From positions 1 to 45,327 of the forward strand of contig CAZAUT010000008.1 of the NCBI GenBank assembly GCA_964488535.1: 45,327 nucleotides of DNA. The letters are read 5' to 3'. Each line of letters starts with the position of its first letter. Position 1 is the first letter of the stretch. Positions 31,992 to 40,982 of the stretch are shown one piece after another. Below the pieces are notes generated by a model. That model worked only from the letters and a program-made list of their open reading frames with translations. It had not been told where the DNA came from and did not search any database. Source of the stretch: GWB1-38-13 sp964488535 (GTDB lineage: Bacteria; Patescibacteriota; Microgenomatia; UBA8517). Position numbers and translations under genes: made by a program.

Positions 31992-34682
31992 ATGAATAAT
32001 AAATACATTTCATTTCTATTAATTATTCCAGCAATTTTAATTGGAATATGGTTTTGGAACGGAAATATGTTGGCTGGAGCAGAAGACGGTATACCCCTTT
32101 ATAATCCAAGCAGAACTGTTAACTTATATCGATATGCGTGGATGCCAATATCGTTTGGGGTACAAAATGCTACCATGCATTCAATTACACCCTATTATTA
32201 TTTTTGTTCATATTTGATGAATTTGGGAATTCCAGCCCATTACATTCAGGCAATTACTTTTTACATAATAATGATATCTGCTGGCTTATCTGTATATTTC
32301 ATAGCCAAAATACTCTTTAAAAAAGAAAATAATTTGTACACAATTGCATTCTTGTCCGCCATTTTTTATTTATTAAACCCCTTTGTTTTTATTTCTGTTT
32401 GGCAACGTTTTGTTTACCCATTTTACTTTTCACTATCCATACTGCCACTGTCCTTGTCGTTATTTCTTCTAGGTATAAAAAAAAGAAGTTTCAATTATAT
32501 TTTTCCTTTTTGTTTGATTTCATTGATATTTTCTGGAGTGTTTGTGGTCCCGATATTCGTGGTTACTTTATTTTCTGTAATCCTTTTCTTTTTTATCTAC
32601 GTTACAAAGATTAACAAGAATAATATTCTTCACAAGAAATTTGAAATATTATATTTATTAAATACCATAATATTTTGGCCATTAACCAATTCCTGGTGGC
32701 TAATCATACTATTTGCACAGGGTCCTGAAAAATACAACGAGCTCGTTACTCCTGAACAGAACATTCAAAGTTTAATAAGTGTAAGTAAAAACCAAGGATT
32801 AATTTATATAGTCAGATTGATAAATTTTACTCATCTTTTCCAACAGAAACTTTGGGGTGATATCTATTCGAGCATTCCGTTTCAATTAATTAGTGCAATT
32901 ATTCCGATAACTGTATTTGCAACCCTTATTCTATACAGAAAAAGCAGCGTAATAAAATTTTTGATAATTCTAACAATATTTTCACTGTTTGTAACAAATG
33001 GCACCAATTTTCCGTTCGGTTCAATTTTTAAATTCTTCTTCAAATATATTGGAATACTTCAAGGATTCAGAAATCCTTTTGAAAAATATGGAATAGTGTT
33101 GTCATTCGTCTTTTCATTAATATTCGGGTTGGGGATTACTAACTTCACTTTTTACCTTAAAAATAAATATAAAACGTTAAAGGTGTTAATGTTTCCTATA
33201 TTAATTTGCTCTTTGCTTTTTATAGTATATATCCATCCTATGTGGACAGGAAGTGTCTTCGGCGGAAACAAAATTAATTATAAAATTGTTGTACCCAATT
33301 ACTATCAACAAGTTGCTGATAGAATCAACTTCTCAGAAAATCGGGTAGTTAGTCTTCCATTTCTCACTGGAGGTGGCGTTCGCTATTTATGGAAGAAACC
33401 ATATTTGGGCATGAGTCCCGGTCAATTCATCTTACCAGTTCAGGAAATATCCGAGGTTTTTAGTTTACCTAAAGATGACCAAAAAATTGTATTTAATATG
33501 TGGGAATGGTATTACACAAAAGATTTCTGGAAATTAATGCATCTGACTGGAAGTCAATACTTAATCTTACATAAGGATATTGACTATAGTTACTCGAACT
33601 ACGCACCATATAATTATGTAAAACAGTTCCTTTCGATAAATCAAAGGCCAAATAAGCACTCTGAACTTTCGGTTTCCCCTTGTACAACTTGGGAGCAGTT
33701 CAAAGATAGTGTTTCAAATAATTTATCGCTCCGATGCAAAATTGATGAAAGGTATAGAGACTGGACAGATTTATCATATTTTCATCTTAATATTAGTTCT
33801 AATGTTACTGGAAAAGTTCATTTCATTGCATCGTCGAAAAATCATGTAAACGCCTACTGGGGTGACCTTCCTCAGGGGAATTACAATATTTTTGATAAAA
33901 ATGTTAATAGTGAAAATAAGTTTATTATTAGTATAAAAAGTATATATAACAGATACTCAAATTTCGACTTAAGTAATGTGGAATATTTTTATGCATATAT
34001 AAATTCTTCAGATCCGATTAACATTAATTCGGATATTGATATAGTATATAACTTTCTTGATAAAGGAATCGATAAAAAGGTTGATAATATTGTGTATGTA
34101 CAAAAATTTGGCGACTTAGATCTTTATGAATTAAATACAGAATATGTTACACCAAAAATTTTCACCTCGTCCTCAATAAGAAAGGTTAACGATTTCGATG
34201 AAATACTGCGTAATCTTGATACGAACTTTTTACCCATTACTGCATTATCTTACGTCACGATGGATCAGGATGTTTCAGTTAATTTATCCGGAATCGAAAG
34301 TCTAAAACTTGATCAACCTTTATTAACTTATACAAAAGTTGATCCTACGTTTTACAAAATCAAAATAAGAAATGCAAATAGACACTTTTTGATCATATTC
34401 AATGAGACTTATCATCCTGAATGGAAACTCTTTATTAACTCTGACGAAGTTGGCAAACATTTTAAAATTAACGGATACTCTAATGCGTTTTTGGTGGACA
34501 AAAATGGTGATTATGAAATGGAACTAAAATATGATCCACAAAAATACATCGCAATGGGTATTAAACTTTCGGTTTTTGGATATGCAATAATGCTTCCTTT
34601 ACTGCTTATAACCTCTCGCATAAATATGATAAAAAGATCGAAAAAGATTCTTGTTCAAAAAAAGAATATGGGGGGGTATTAA
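31992..34682 (+). CDS. Large GT-C-like membrane protein (YfhO/AftD-like)
   Basis: An 896-residue paralogue of the protein at 19558. The first membrane segment (ISFLLIIPAILIGIWFW) is followed by NGNMLAGAEDGIPLYNPSR. About twelve membrane segments occupy the first 420 residues, with the shared loop TNFPFGSIFKFFF...GFRNPFEKYGI. An exported domain of about 430 residues follows, then a final membrane segment and a basic tail (LVQKKNMGGY). The C-terminal HPEWKLFINSDEVG...GYSNAFLVDKNG matches the EDELFDNGWKAT...YANGWII end of the 19558 protein, so the paralogy covers the full length. I infer an extracytoplasmic transferase using a lipid-linked sugar. It stands alone on the plus strand between two minus-strand operons, and no repeats are inserted. 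Confidence 0.72.
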   Translation: MNNKYISFLLIIPAILIGIWFWNGNMLAGAEDGIPLYNPSRTVNLYRYAWMPISFGVQNATMHSITPYYYFCSYLMNLGIPAHYIQAITFYIIMISAGLSVYFIAKILFKKENNLYTIAFLSAIFYLLNPFVFISVWQRFVYPFYFSLSILPLSLSLFLLGIKKRSFNYIFPFCLISLIFSGVFVVPIFVVTLFSVILFFFIYVTKINKNNILHKKFEILYLLNTIIFWPLTNSWWLIILFAQGPEKYNELVTPEQNIQSLISVSKNQGLIYIVRLINFTHLFQQKLWGDIYSSIPFQLISAIIPITVFATLILYRKSSVIKFLIILTIFSLFVTNGTNFPFGSIFKFFFKYIGILQGFRNPFEKYGIVLSFVFSLIFGLGITNFTFYLKNKYKTLKVLMFPILICSLLFIVYIHPMWTGSVFGGNKINYKIVVPNYYQQVADRINFSENRVVSLPFLTGGGVRYLWKKPYLGMSPGQFILPVQEISEVFSLPKDDQKIVFNMWEWYYTKDFWKLMHLTGSQYLILHKDIDYSYSNYAPYNYVKQFLSINQRPNKHSELSVSPCTTWEQFKDSVSNNLSLRCKIDERYRDWTDLSYFHLNISSNVTGKVHFIASSKNHVNAYWGDLPQGNYNIFDKNVNSENKFIISIKSIYNRYSNFDLSNVEYFYAYINSSDPININSDIDIVYNFLDKGIDKKVDNIVYVQKFGDLDLYELNTEYVTPKIFTSSSIRKVNDFDEILRNLDTNFLPITALSYVTMDQDVSVNLSGIESLKLDQPLLTYTKVDPTFYKIKIRNANRHFLIIFNETYHPEWKLFINSDEVGKHFKINGYSNAFLVDKNGDYEMELKYDPQKYIAMGIKLSVFGYAIMLPLLLITSRINMIKRSKKILVQKKNMGGY

Positions 34683-34802
34683 TTTTATTTATAACTGCAA
34701 CACCTAAGATAGATTTAATGTATAAGCATCAAATAAAAGGATTGGTACAATAACTTCAATCAGTAAACCGAAACGATATCTTTCTGTTATTCGGAGATCT
34801 CA

Positions 34803-35831
34803 TTAATTTCGTATAAACGACTTTAGAGAATCCATAATAAATTTACGACCTTGTTTTTCTTTCAAAAAATTTATTAGAAGGGCATCTGTAACACATATAG
34901 TTATTATGGGTTCAGATAATAATACCCAATCCTTATATTTGAAGTATCTGTATATTCCACGCACCATAGCAGGAAAAATAAGATTCGCGTAAACTACAAA
35001 CAACACTAACCTAAATACCTGTTTTTTATCTCTTGTATTAAGAATAACATATTTTGTTTTTTTATAATAAGGTAAAAAGTGTTGCTTAATATTTCTTACA
35101 CGTTTTTGCATCAAATGTCTCAAACTCTTTACATGATAATGAAAATATCCTGGGTCTGGTACGTACGCGAAATAAGTATATCCCTTTTTCACACAATTAA
35201 TAACAAAGTCGTGATCAAAATAACTGTCAGATTTCCAACTCGCAGTATTCTGAAAATAATTTTTCCTGTAAAACATCCTAACAGCTGGTTGGAGTTTATT
35301 ATCGAACTTACAAAGAAAAAAGTTCTTTCGTATATTAACAATTTTATTTTCAATTTTATCGAACAAGAACTCTAATAATGGGTCTGCTTGGGCTGTGGCA
35401 TAACATAAAAATCTGGCACTCCAGTGCATGTCCTTTGACATTTTCTCATCGGTAAAAGATGCAACAATTCTTTTATCGACAAGCATAGGATATATCATAT
35501 TTTTTATAAAATCACGACCTCCAAGTACAATGTCTGTTTCAGGAGTGAAGAAATACTTTCCTCTGCTTTCCTTGACTCCAATCATCATATTTTTGTATAT
35601 ATATCCTCCTGGATTTATAAAAACTCTCGCACCATACTTTTTAGCCAATTCAACAGTACCATCTGTCGATCCATCGTCTACAATAATTAAATCTATTAAA
35701 TATTTTGGGTAATCTTGCTCCTGTACTGAATCTAAACATCTCTGAAGTCTCTTTTCGTCATTTAATGCAGCAATAATCAATGAAACTTTTGGCCATTTAG
35801 TTTCCTTTACAACCTTCCTTTTATTATTCAT
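34803..35831 (-). CDS. GT2-family glycosyltransferase with atypical ETD in place of DxD
   Basis: About 342 residues. The GT-A start is VSLIIAALNDEKRLQRCLDS, with LIIVDDGSTDGTVELAKKYGA, then GVKESRGKYFFTPETDIVLG where the usual DxD is ETD. SYFDHDFVINCVKKGYTYFAY and HYHVKSLRHLMQKRVRNIKQ follow, and the C-terminus has two hydrophobic stretches that may sit in the membrane. I start it at the ATG at 35831, one codon after a GTG. It is the last gene of the minus-strand operon that includes the GME-like epimerase. Loss of the first Asp could alter metal use or activity, though GT2 enzymes vary here. The 120 bp between it and the convergent GT-C gene hold nothing recognisable. Confidence 0.84.
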   Translation of the reverse strand: MNNKRKVVKETKWPKVSLIIAALNDEKRLQRCLDSVQEQDYPKYLIDLIIVDDGSTDGTVELAKKYGARVFINPGGYIYKNMMIGVKESRGKYFFTPETDIVLGGRDFIKNMIYPMLVDKRIVASFTDEKMSKDMHWSARFLCYATAQADPLLEFLFDKIENKIVNIRKNFFLCKFDNKLQPAVRMFYRKNYFQNTASWKSDSYFDHDFVINCVKKGYTYFAYVPDPGYFHYHVKSLRHLMQKRVRNIKQHFLPYYKKTKYVILNTRDKKQVFRLVLFVVYANLIFPAMVRGIYRYFKYKDWVLLSEPIITICVTDALLINFLKEKQGRKFIMDSLKSFIRN

Positions 35832-35870
35832 CACTTTTAAATATTACTTTCAGTTTTTAACCAATTATTC

Positions 35871-37028
35871 TTATTCTTTTCCGAACATTACATGATAAAT
35901 ATTTCTGTAATAAAACTTTTTATTTAAACTTAGAATGTTCTCCCTAAACCCACCATAATCGGAAACGATCTTTTTTATCGCACTTGTTAACTCTTTTTTG
36001 TCTCCATATTTAACAATAATACCAGCACCACTTTTTTCTAGTTCTTTAGAAAATTCAAAAACATTGGTAATTATTGTCGGTAGGTTAAACTCCAAATATC
36101 TTTTAACCTTACCGGGATCGCCAAATCTTGAAACATTACTGTCTTCGGGTGTGTAAGGAGCAATACCGATAGTACAATTTATTAAAATATTTCTAAAATT
36201 CTTCTCGGAAACTAATCCGTAAAAGTTAAATTTTACTGGACTATTTCTTACCCGTTTTTTAAAATACTCTTCATCCGGGCCGGAACCGATAATCTCAAAG
36301 CTTAGGTTTTCAAAATTCTCATATAAAAATCTTGCCGACTCTACCAACATATCCAGTCCCTGACTTTTTTTTAGGACACCAATAAAACCTATCTTAATCT
36401 TCTTGAGATCTTTTTTTTTCGAAGGAATTATCTTTCCCGTTCCGATTGGAGCTATAAGATACGTCATATCTCTCGGAATCATTCCGGCACGCGTTTTTAC
36501 ATCCACCAACCGTTTGTTCAAATAAACTACTCTGTCCGCATGTGTAGCAATCTTATCAAATTGCCAATACATCCATCTCATCAATCTTACCACCGGATTC
36601 GGATGGTTTATAGGATAATAATCCCAAACCCAAAATACGGTTTCGCCCACCAATCCCACTTTTTTAAAACACATTCCAATAAATTCAGCAAAAGCGTTAA
36701 CCGTGAAAAAACAATCCATTTTTCCATTTGTCCTGTATATCTTTAATACTTGAATAAACATCTGCAGTGCGTTTACAATCGATCTGATTGGGATCATTAT
36801 CCAAACAAGAGAAGGATGGATCGGTAAATAATACAAATATACTTCTTTCTTAATCTTTCCTTTTTCGAAGTGTGTGATTTTATTCAATTTACTTTTTCCC
36901 CCCAAAGGATGAAAGGCTATAGAATAAAGAAATACTTTGTCGAATTTTTCATTCAAATAATCCAAAATATGTCCAGAGTTCTCATAAGGAGAATAATTTA
37001 CATATATCACCGATTTATTTTTGTGCAT
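35871..37028 (-). CDS. GT4-family glycosyltransferase
   Basis: About 385 residues, GT-B fold. The N-terminal domain is atypical (SVIYVNYSPYENSGHILDYL), resembling GT4 enzymes that begin without the glycine-rich loop. The donor domain is clear: IGFIGVLKKSQGLDMLVES, LSFEIIGSGPDEEYF, FNFYGLVSEKNF and IGIAPYTPEDSNVSRFGDPGKVKRYLEFNLP (in part GDPGKVKRYLEF), with the E of YLEF in the second acidic position. The start at ATG 37028 is preferred to a TTG at 37058. With it, the gene overlaps the GME-like epimerase by 14 bp, so that epimerase's product may be this enzyme's donor. No repeats are inserted. Confidence 0.85.
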   Translation of the reverse strand: MHKNKSVIYVNYSPYENSGHILDYLNEKFDKVFLYSIAFHPLGGKSKLNKITHFEKGKIKKEVYLYYLPIHPSLVWIMIPIRSIVNALQMFIQVLKIYRTNGKMDCFFTVNAFAEFIGMCFKKVGLVGETVFWVWDYYPINHPNPVVRLMRWMYWQFDKIATHADRVVYLNKRLVDVKTRAGMIPRDMTYLIAPIGTGKIIPSKKKDLKKIKIGFIGVLKKSQGLDMLVESARFLYENFENLSFEIIGSGPDEEYFKKRVRNSPVKFNFYGLVSEKNFRNILINCTIGIAPYTPEDSNVSRFGDPGKVKRYLEFNLPTIITNVFEFSKELEKSGAGIIVKYGDKKELTSAIKKIVSDYGGFRENILSLNKKFYYRNIYHVMFGKE

Positions 37029-38010
37029 ACTTTTTGGAGTTTTTAACCTGCTCTTCAATCCAGTTGTATGTTTTCATCAAACCATCTTCAAGAGTTATTT
37101 GAGGAAACCATTTCAATACTTTTTGTATTTTTGTATTATCGGAATTTCTTCCCCTGACTCCTTGAGGACCTTCAACGTGTTTAATACTGATTTTAATTCC
37201 TGCAATCTCTGCCACCATTTTAGCCAAATCGTTAATGTTAATTAACACATCCTGACCCAAATTTAACGGCTGATCGTAGTTCGACCTCATCAAACGATAA
37301 ATTCCCTCAACGCAATCGTCAATATAACAAAAAGACCTTGTTTGTTTCCCGTCTCCCCAAATCTCAATTTCGTGATTTCCGGTTAACTTTGCAATCGCAA
37401 CTTTTCTACACATAGCAGCAGGTGCCTTTTCCCGTCCACCCTGCCATGTTCCGTACGGTCCAAAAATATTATGAAAACGTACGATTCTCGTTTCTATACC
37501 ATAATCCTTTTTATAGTGAAGGCATAATTGTTCCGTAATTAGTTTTTCCCAACCATATGCATCCTGTGGTTGAGCCGGGTACGCATCTTCTTCCTTCAGA
37601 GGAACAACATTCGTTTTTATTTGTTTATATTCCGGATACACGCACGCAGAGGAAGTATAAAAATACCTTTTTACTCCATTAACTCTTGCGGCTTCAAGAG
37701 TGTGTGTGTTAATCAGTGAATTATTGTGAAGAATTTCGGAATGGTGAAAAGAAATAAAACCCATGCCCCCCATATCGGCTGCCAAAGCATATACTTCGTC
37801 TATGCCTCTGGTTGCTTGAAGACAATTGTCCCACCTTCGAAGATCAAGTATCTCAAATTCATCTGCATCAATTTTTGTATATCCCGGATATTTCAGATCC
37901 ACCCCTCTTACCCAATATCCCCCTTTTTTTAAATACGTTACTAAATGGTGTCCAATAAAACCACCTGCACCGGTGACTAGTATTTTTATGTTTTTTCTGT
38001 GGTTCTTCAT
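37015..38010 (-). CDS. GDP-mannose 3,5-epimerase-like enzyme (GME)
   Basis: A 331-residue extended SDR with a strikingly plant-GME-like sequence. The NAD loop is TGAGGFIG, then ALAADMGGMGFISFHHSEI (about 75-93), EAARVNGVKRYFYTSSACVYP with C123, QPQDAYGWEKL with Y152 and K156 (the Cys/Tyr/Lys catalytic set of GME), RFHNIFGPYGTWQGGREKAPAA, WGDGKQTRSFCYIDDCVEG and GPQGVRGRNSDN. Known GME converts GDP-D-mannose to GDP-L-galactose and GDP-L-gulose by double epimerisation. These blocks are long and specific enough that I think it is a true GME-type enzyme, but a close relative acting on another GDP or UDP sugar cannot be excluded. It overlaps the downstream GT4 by 14 bp and starts 21 bp after an SDR gene. 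Confidence 0.85.
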   Translation of the reverse strand: MKNHRKNIKILVTGAGGFIGHHLVTYLKKGGYWVRGVDLKYPGYTKIDADEFEILDLRRWDNCLQATRGIDEVYALAADMGGMGFISFHHSEILHNNSLINTHTLEAARVNGVKRYFYTSSACVYPEYKQIKTNVVPLKEEDAYPAQPQDAYGWEKLITEQLCLHYKKDYGIETRIVRFHNIFGPYGTWQGGREKAPAAMCRKVAIAKLTGNHEIEIWGDGKQTRSFCYIDDCVEGIYRLMRSNYDQPLNLGQDVLININDLAKMVAEIAGIKISIKHVEGPQGVRGRNSDNTKIQKVLKWFPQITLEDGLMKTYNWIEEQVKNSKKYAQK

Positions 38011-38031
38011 AAATCTGTCAACTGATTATAA

Positions 38032-39030
38032 TCACTGTTGTGAACTTAAGGAAGCAATTGTTTCTTGAATCCCCCGATCAAATGAAAATTTTGGGTTGTA
38101 TCTTAATATTTTCATCGCCTTTTTACAGTTAAAATAACAATTCGCCGTAAGAACTTTTACCCGATTAGGAAATAGGATTGGTTCCTTCTTAACAATTTGA
38201 GAAATATATAACATAGGGTACGAAACAAGTAATGCTAATGATCTGGGTATGTGGATTTTTGTCATACGAATCCTTAATTGATTCGCAATTGTTTCAACCA
38301 AAAATTTCTGAGTTATCGGTTTACACGCACCAATTATAAAATCTTCATTAATAATCTTGCTTTTTTCGGACATACGGGCGGCACGTACCAGATCTTCAAC
38401 ATAGATATAATCCATTTTATTCAGAGCGTTTCCAATAAAAAAATATTTTCCTTTTTTTAATATATTTACGAGTTGATAAATTCCTGCTTTGTCTCTCGGT
38501 CCATACACGGTTGTCGGACGAATAATTATGTATGGTAGTTTGCTTTTCTTGGCGGTCTTTATAAGAATATTTTCTGCTTCCAATTTGGTTCTGCCGTACG
38601 ATTCTGAGTAATTCTTATCCGATTTTTCGTTAATATTAATCATATCTCCTCTCCATGCCGGTAATCCAAACACCGAAATACTCGAAAAATATATAAATTT
38701 CTTCACTTTATTTTTAATCGCAGCATTTATCATATTCACAGTTCCATCCAAATTAGTATCTTTATAATACCCATACGAAGAATTCTTAATTACTGTTTTT
38801 GCTGCAAGATGATAAACAATGTCAACCGATTTCATCGCGTTTTCACAATCCGCTTTATCTCTTACATCACCTATATAAACCTCATAAATGCCAGATCTCA
38901 AATTAGTCAAGGAATCCCATGGGGGTATCATAAGTTTTATAGATTTATTTGGTACTCCGTCTTTTACTAGATACTCAATCAAGTGGCTCCCAATAAAACC
39001 TGTTCCACCTGTAATTAAAATCTTATTCAT
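38032..39030 (-). CDS. NAD(P)-dependent epimerase/dehydratase (extended SDR)
   Basis: About 332 residues from the ATG at 39030, which stands exactly at the first strand (MNKILITGGTGFIGSHLIEY); a longer in-frame extension to 39093 would overlap the GT4 gene much more. It has VYHLAAKTVIKNSSYGYYKD, FIYFSSISVFG, the catalytic SYGRTKLEAENI and IIIRPTTVYGPRD. The C-terminus follows the extended SDR pattern with a hydrophobic stretch (LALLVSYPMLYISQIV) like sterol-dehydrogenase/4-ketoreductase types. Likely a nucleotide-sugar epimerase or ketoreductase, perhaps acting on the product of the GME-like enzyme downstream. The start overlaps the stop of the GT4 upstream by 8 bp. Exact reaction undetermined. 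Confidence 0.82.
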   Translation of the reverse strand: MNKILITGGTGFIGSHLIEYLVKDGVPNKSIKLMIPPWDSLTNLRSGIYEVYIGDVRDKADCENAMKSVDIVYHLAAKTVIKNSSYGYYKDTNLDGTVNMINAAIKNKVKKFIYFSSISVFGLPAWRGDMININEKSDKNYSESYGRTKLEAENILIKTAKKSKLPYIIIRPTTVYGPRDKAGIYQLVNILKKGKYFFIGNALNKMDYIYVEDLVRAARMSEKSKIINEDFIIGACKPITQKFLVETIANQLRIRMTKIHIPRSLALLVSYPMLYISQIVKKEPILFPNRVKVLTANCYFNCKKAMKILRYNPKFSFDRGIQETIASLSSQQ

Positions 39031-40147
39031 ATTTAGATATAATACTGCAAATATTTTGGTTGCTGTATTTTTTTTCTGTATATTTTTTTGCATTTTGCGA
39101 TAATTTTTCTAATATTTCAGAATTTTTGTAATAATACTCAACGGATTTCTTTATGTTTTCGAGTGTCGCATCAATTAATTTTCCTACCGTTTCGTCCATC
39201 GCCTCCGGTATTGCCCCGCGGTTACTTCCGATTACCGGTGTTCCGCAGGCAAGCGACTCCAAAATCACCCTTCCAAATCCTTCTTCGTGAATTGAGGGAA
39301 CGATCGTCACATCCGCCGCGTTGTAATACTTCGGCAAATCATTATTATCAACTTTTCCAATATATTTTATATTCTTGATACTTGATACTTGATACTTGAT
39401 ACTTTCCCCCAAAGGTCCTGTTCCCACTATCACTAAAGTTATATTTTTATTCCACTTTTTCGCCGCTTCCAAAAGCACCAAGATCCCCTTCTCTTCAACC
39501 AATCTTCCGACAAACAAAACGACAAAATTACTATCCCAATTTAATTTCTTCTTAGCTTTGAGTTTTAAGCTTTGAGCTTTGAACTTTTTCAAATCAATCC
39601 AATACGTAAACACTGTAATCTTTTTCGGATCTATTCCCAGTTCTTCTATTTCTTTTTTTGATTGCCTTGAAAGAGTTAAAACATGGTCGCTATTGGTAAA
39701 TATCCATTTAGCAAAAGATTTGTACAAACCTTTTTCCGGAAACAAATACAGCGAGTGAGTGGTTGTTATAACCCTCTTTCCGAATATCCTTCCCCAAAAA
39801 ACACTTACAAATCCTGCAACAAGTCCATGGGAATGAATAACATCGATCTTCTTAAGAAGAAGTATAAATGGCAAAACAATAAACAGTCCCGGCAAAAGAT
39901 ACAGAAACTCGACAACTGGTGATTTAACCAATTTATAGAAATACCCCTTTATCCAGGGAATTCTGAAAACCTTTAATCCTTTTTGTTTTTCATATATCTT
40001 CCATTTTGCATCCGACATCAAAGGGCGGTAAGACAAAACAAAAACATTGTGTTTTTTGTTCACAAGCTCCGTGACCAGATCATCAAGGTGCGTCTCTACA
40101 CCACCGACACTGGGATGGAAATGACATGTTAATTGTAAAATATTCAT
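39023..40147 (-). CDS. GT4-family glycosyltransferase with two repeat-derived inserts
   Basis: About 374 residues. The ATG at 40147 begins MNILQLTCHFHPSVGGVETH, the exact GT4 start with GGVE; the longer reading to 40228 is not needed and overlaps the upstream gene. It has TTHSLYLFPEKGLYKSF, VVLFVGRLVEEKGILVLLEA, LVIVGTGPLGESI and the acidic motif HEEGFGRVILESLACGTPVIGSNRG. Two loops are repeat-encoded: KKFKAQSLKLKAKKKLN (bases 39551-39595) just before the donor domain, and GESIKYQVSSIKNIKY (39375-39403) just after LVIVGTGPL. Both are in frame, in positions where GT4 loops vary in length. It starts 1 bp after the stop of the GT2 upstream. Confidence 0.88.
   Translation of the reverse strand: MNILQLTCHFHPSVGGVETHLDDLVTELVNKKHNVFVLSYRPLMSDAKWKIYEKQKGLKVFRIPWIKGYFYKLVKSPVVEFLYLLPGLFIVLPFILLLKKIDVIHSHGLVAGFVSVFWGRIFGKRVITTTHSLYLFPEKGLYKSFAKWIFTNSDHVLTLSRQSKKEIEELGIDPKKITVFTYWIDLKKFKAQSLKLKAKKKLNWDSNFVVLFVGRLVEEKGILVLLEAAKKWNKNITLVIVGTGPLGESIKYQVSSIKNIKYIGKVDNNDLPKYYNAADVTIVPSIHEEGFGRVILESLACGTPVIGSNRGAIPEAMDETVGKLIDATLENIKKSVEYYYKNSEILEKLSQNAKKYTEKKYSNQNICSIISKYE
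39375..39403 (-). repeat. GATACTT tandem units inside a GT4 gene
   Basis: Four almost perfect GATACTT units encoding SIKYQVSSIK, in frame after LVIVGTGPL. Confidence 0.8.
39551..39595 (-). repeat. AAGCTTTGAG units inside a GT4 gene
   Basis: TTTGAGTTTTAAGCTTTGAG and GCTTTGAACTTT units encoding FKAQSLKLKAK, in frame before the donor domain. Confidence 0.7.
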
Positions 40148-40148
40148 A

Positions 40149-40982
40149 TTAAAGTTTTTTATATTTACCAACCAAATACCCCAACCCTCCGCCAATTTGT
40201 TCCAACGTAAGCATAAAAAACATCGCAATTGAAAGTAAAGGGTTTGATGTTAAAATTTTCCAGTTCTTATAAAACACAGGGCGTAAAAAATATATCGTTT
40301 TTTTGCTAAATGGCGATGTTCCGTGTTTTTTTAAGTATCTGTGTGAAGTAAGAGCATAATAATATTTTTTCTTTGCCAATTTTAAGGGATTCGGAACTCT
40401 CTCGTAATGAAAAATCTTTGATTTTATTCTCCCCTGTTTATATCCTGCTTTCAAAATCCTCTCCGGAAGATCCCAGTCTTCAGGTCCGGTTATCGTTTCG
40501 TCATACCCCCCCACTTTCTCGAACGTTAATCGGTCGAAGAAACGTCCTGCATCGGTTGTTACGTCTCCTTGTATATTATAAAAAGATCTCTCAAACGCTT
40601 TCACCCTCTCCCAGAATGTATTTGCAACAGATACTTCGGGGATAGTAATAAGTCCGTATTTACGGTCTCTTTTCATTAATATAACGCATTCTCTTACGAC
40701 GTTTGATTCCAGTTCCATATCAGCATCCAATACAAGTAAGTATTTTCCTTTTGTCTTTTTCGCACCAAAATTTCTTTGCACGCTTCTTTCGAAATGTGGT
40801 CTTGTATAAACACTCTCCGTATATTTTTTTGCAATTTGAGGAGTGTTATCAGAGGACGCATCATCAACAACAACTATTTCAATGTTATGATACGATTGTT
40901 TGGATATAGATGTAAGAAGGTTTGCAATAACTTTCTCCTCGTTATACGCAGGGATAATAATTGAAACTAGTGGATTAGTCAT
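40149..40982 (-). CDS. GT2-family glycosyltransferase
   Basis: A 277-residue GT-A enzyme. It begins LVSIIIPAYNEEKVIANLL, then IVVVDDASSDNTPQIAKKY, RSVQRNFGAKKTKGKYLLVLDADMELE (DAD metal site in LVLDADMELE), GGYDETITGPEDWDLPERI and two weak C-terminal hydrophobic segments (LLSIAMFFMLTLEQIGGGLG). The GPEDWDLPER block marks the ED[WF]D motif of inverting GT2 enzymes. It overlaps the 40975 membrane-protein gene by 8 bp and touches the GT4 downstream (1 bp apart), so all three are coupled. Probable cytosolic transferase of unknown sugar. Confidence 0.88.
   Translation of the reverse strand: MTNPLVSIIIPAYNEEKVIANLLTSISKQSYHNIEIVVVDDASSDNTPQIAKKYTESVYTRPHFERSVQRNFGAKKTKGKYLLVLDADMELESNVVRECVILMKRDRKYGLITIPEVSVANTFWERVKAFERSFYNIQGDVTTDAGRFFDRLTFEKVGGYDETITGPEDWDLPERILKAGYKQGRIKSKIFHYERVPNPLKLAKKKYYYALTSHRYLKKHGTSPFSKKTIYFLRPVFYKNWKILTSNPLLSIAMFFMLTLEQIGGGLGYLVGKYKKL

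Noticed and set aside
39031..39093. Longer N-terminus for the SDR gene
   Set aside because: The Rossmann first strand begins exactly at the ATG at 39030; the extension lies in the GT4 gene and has no conserved residues.
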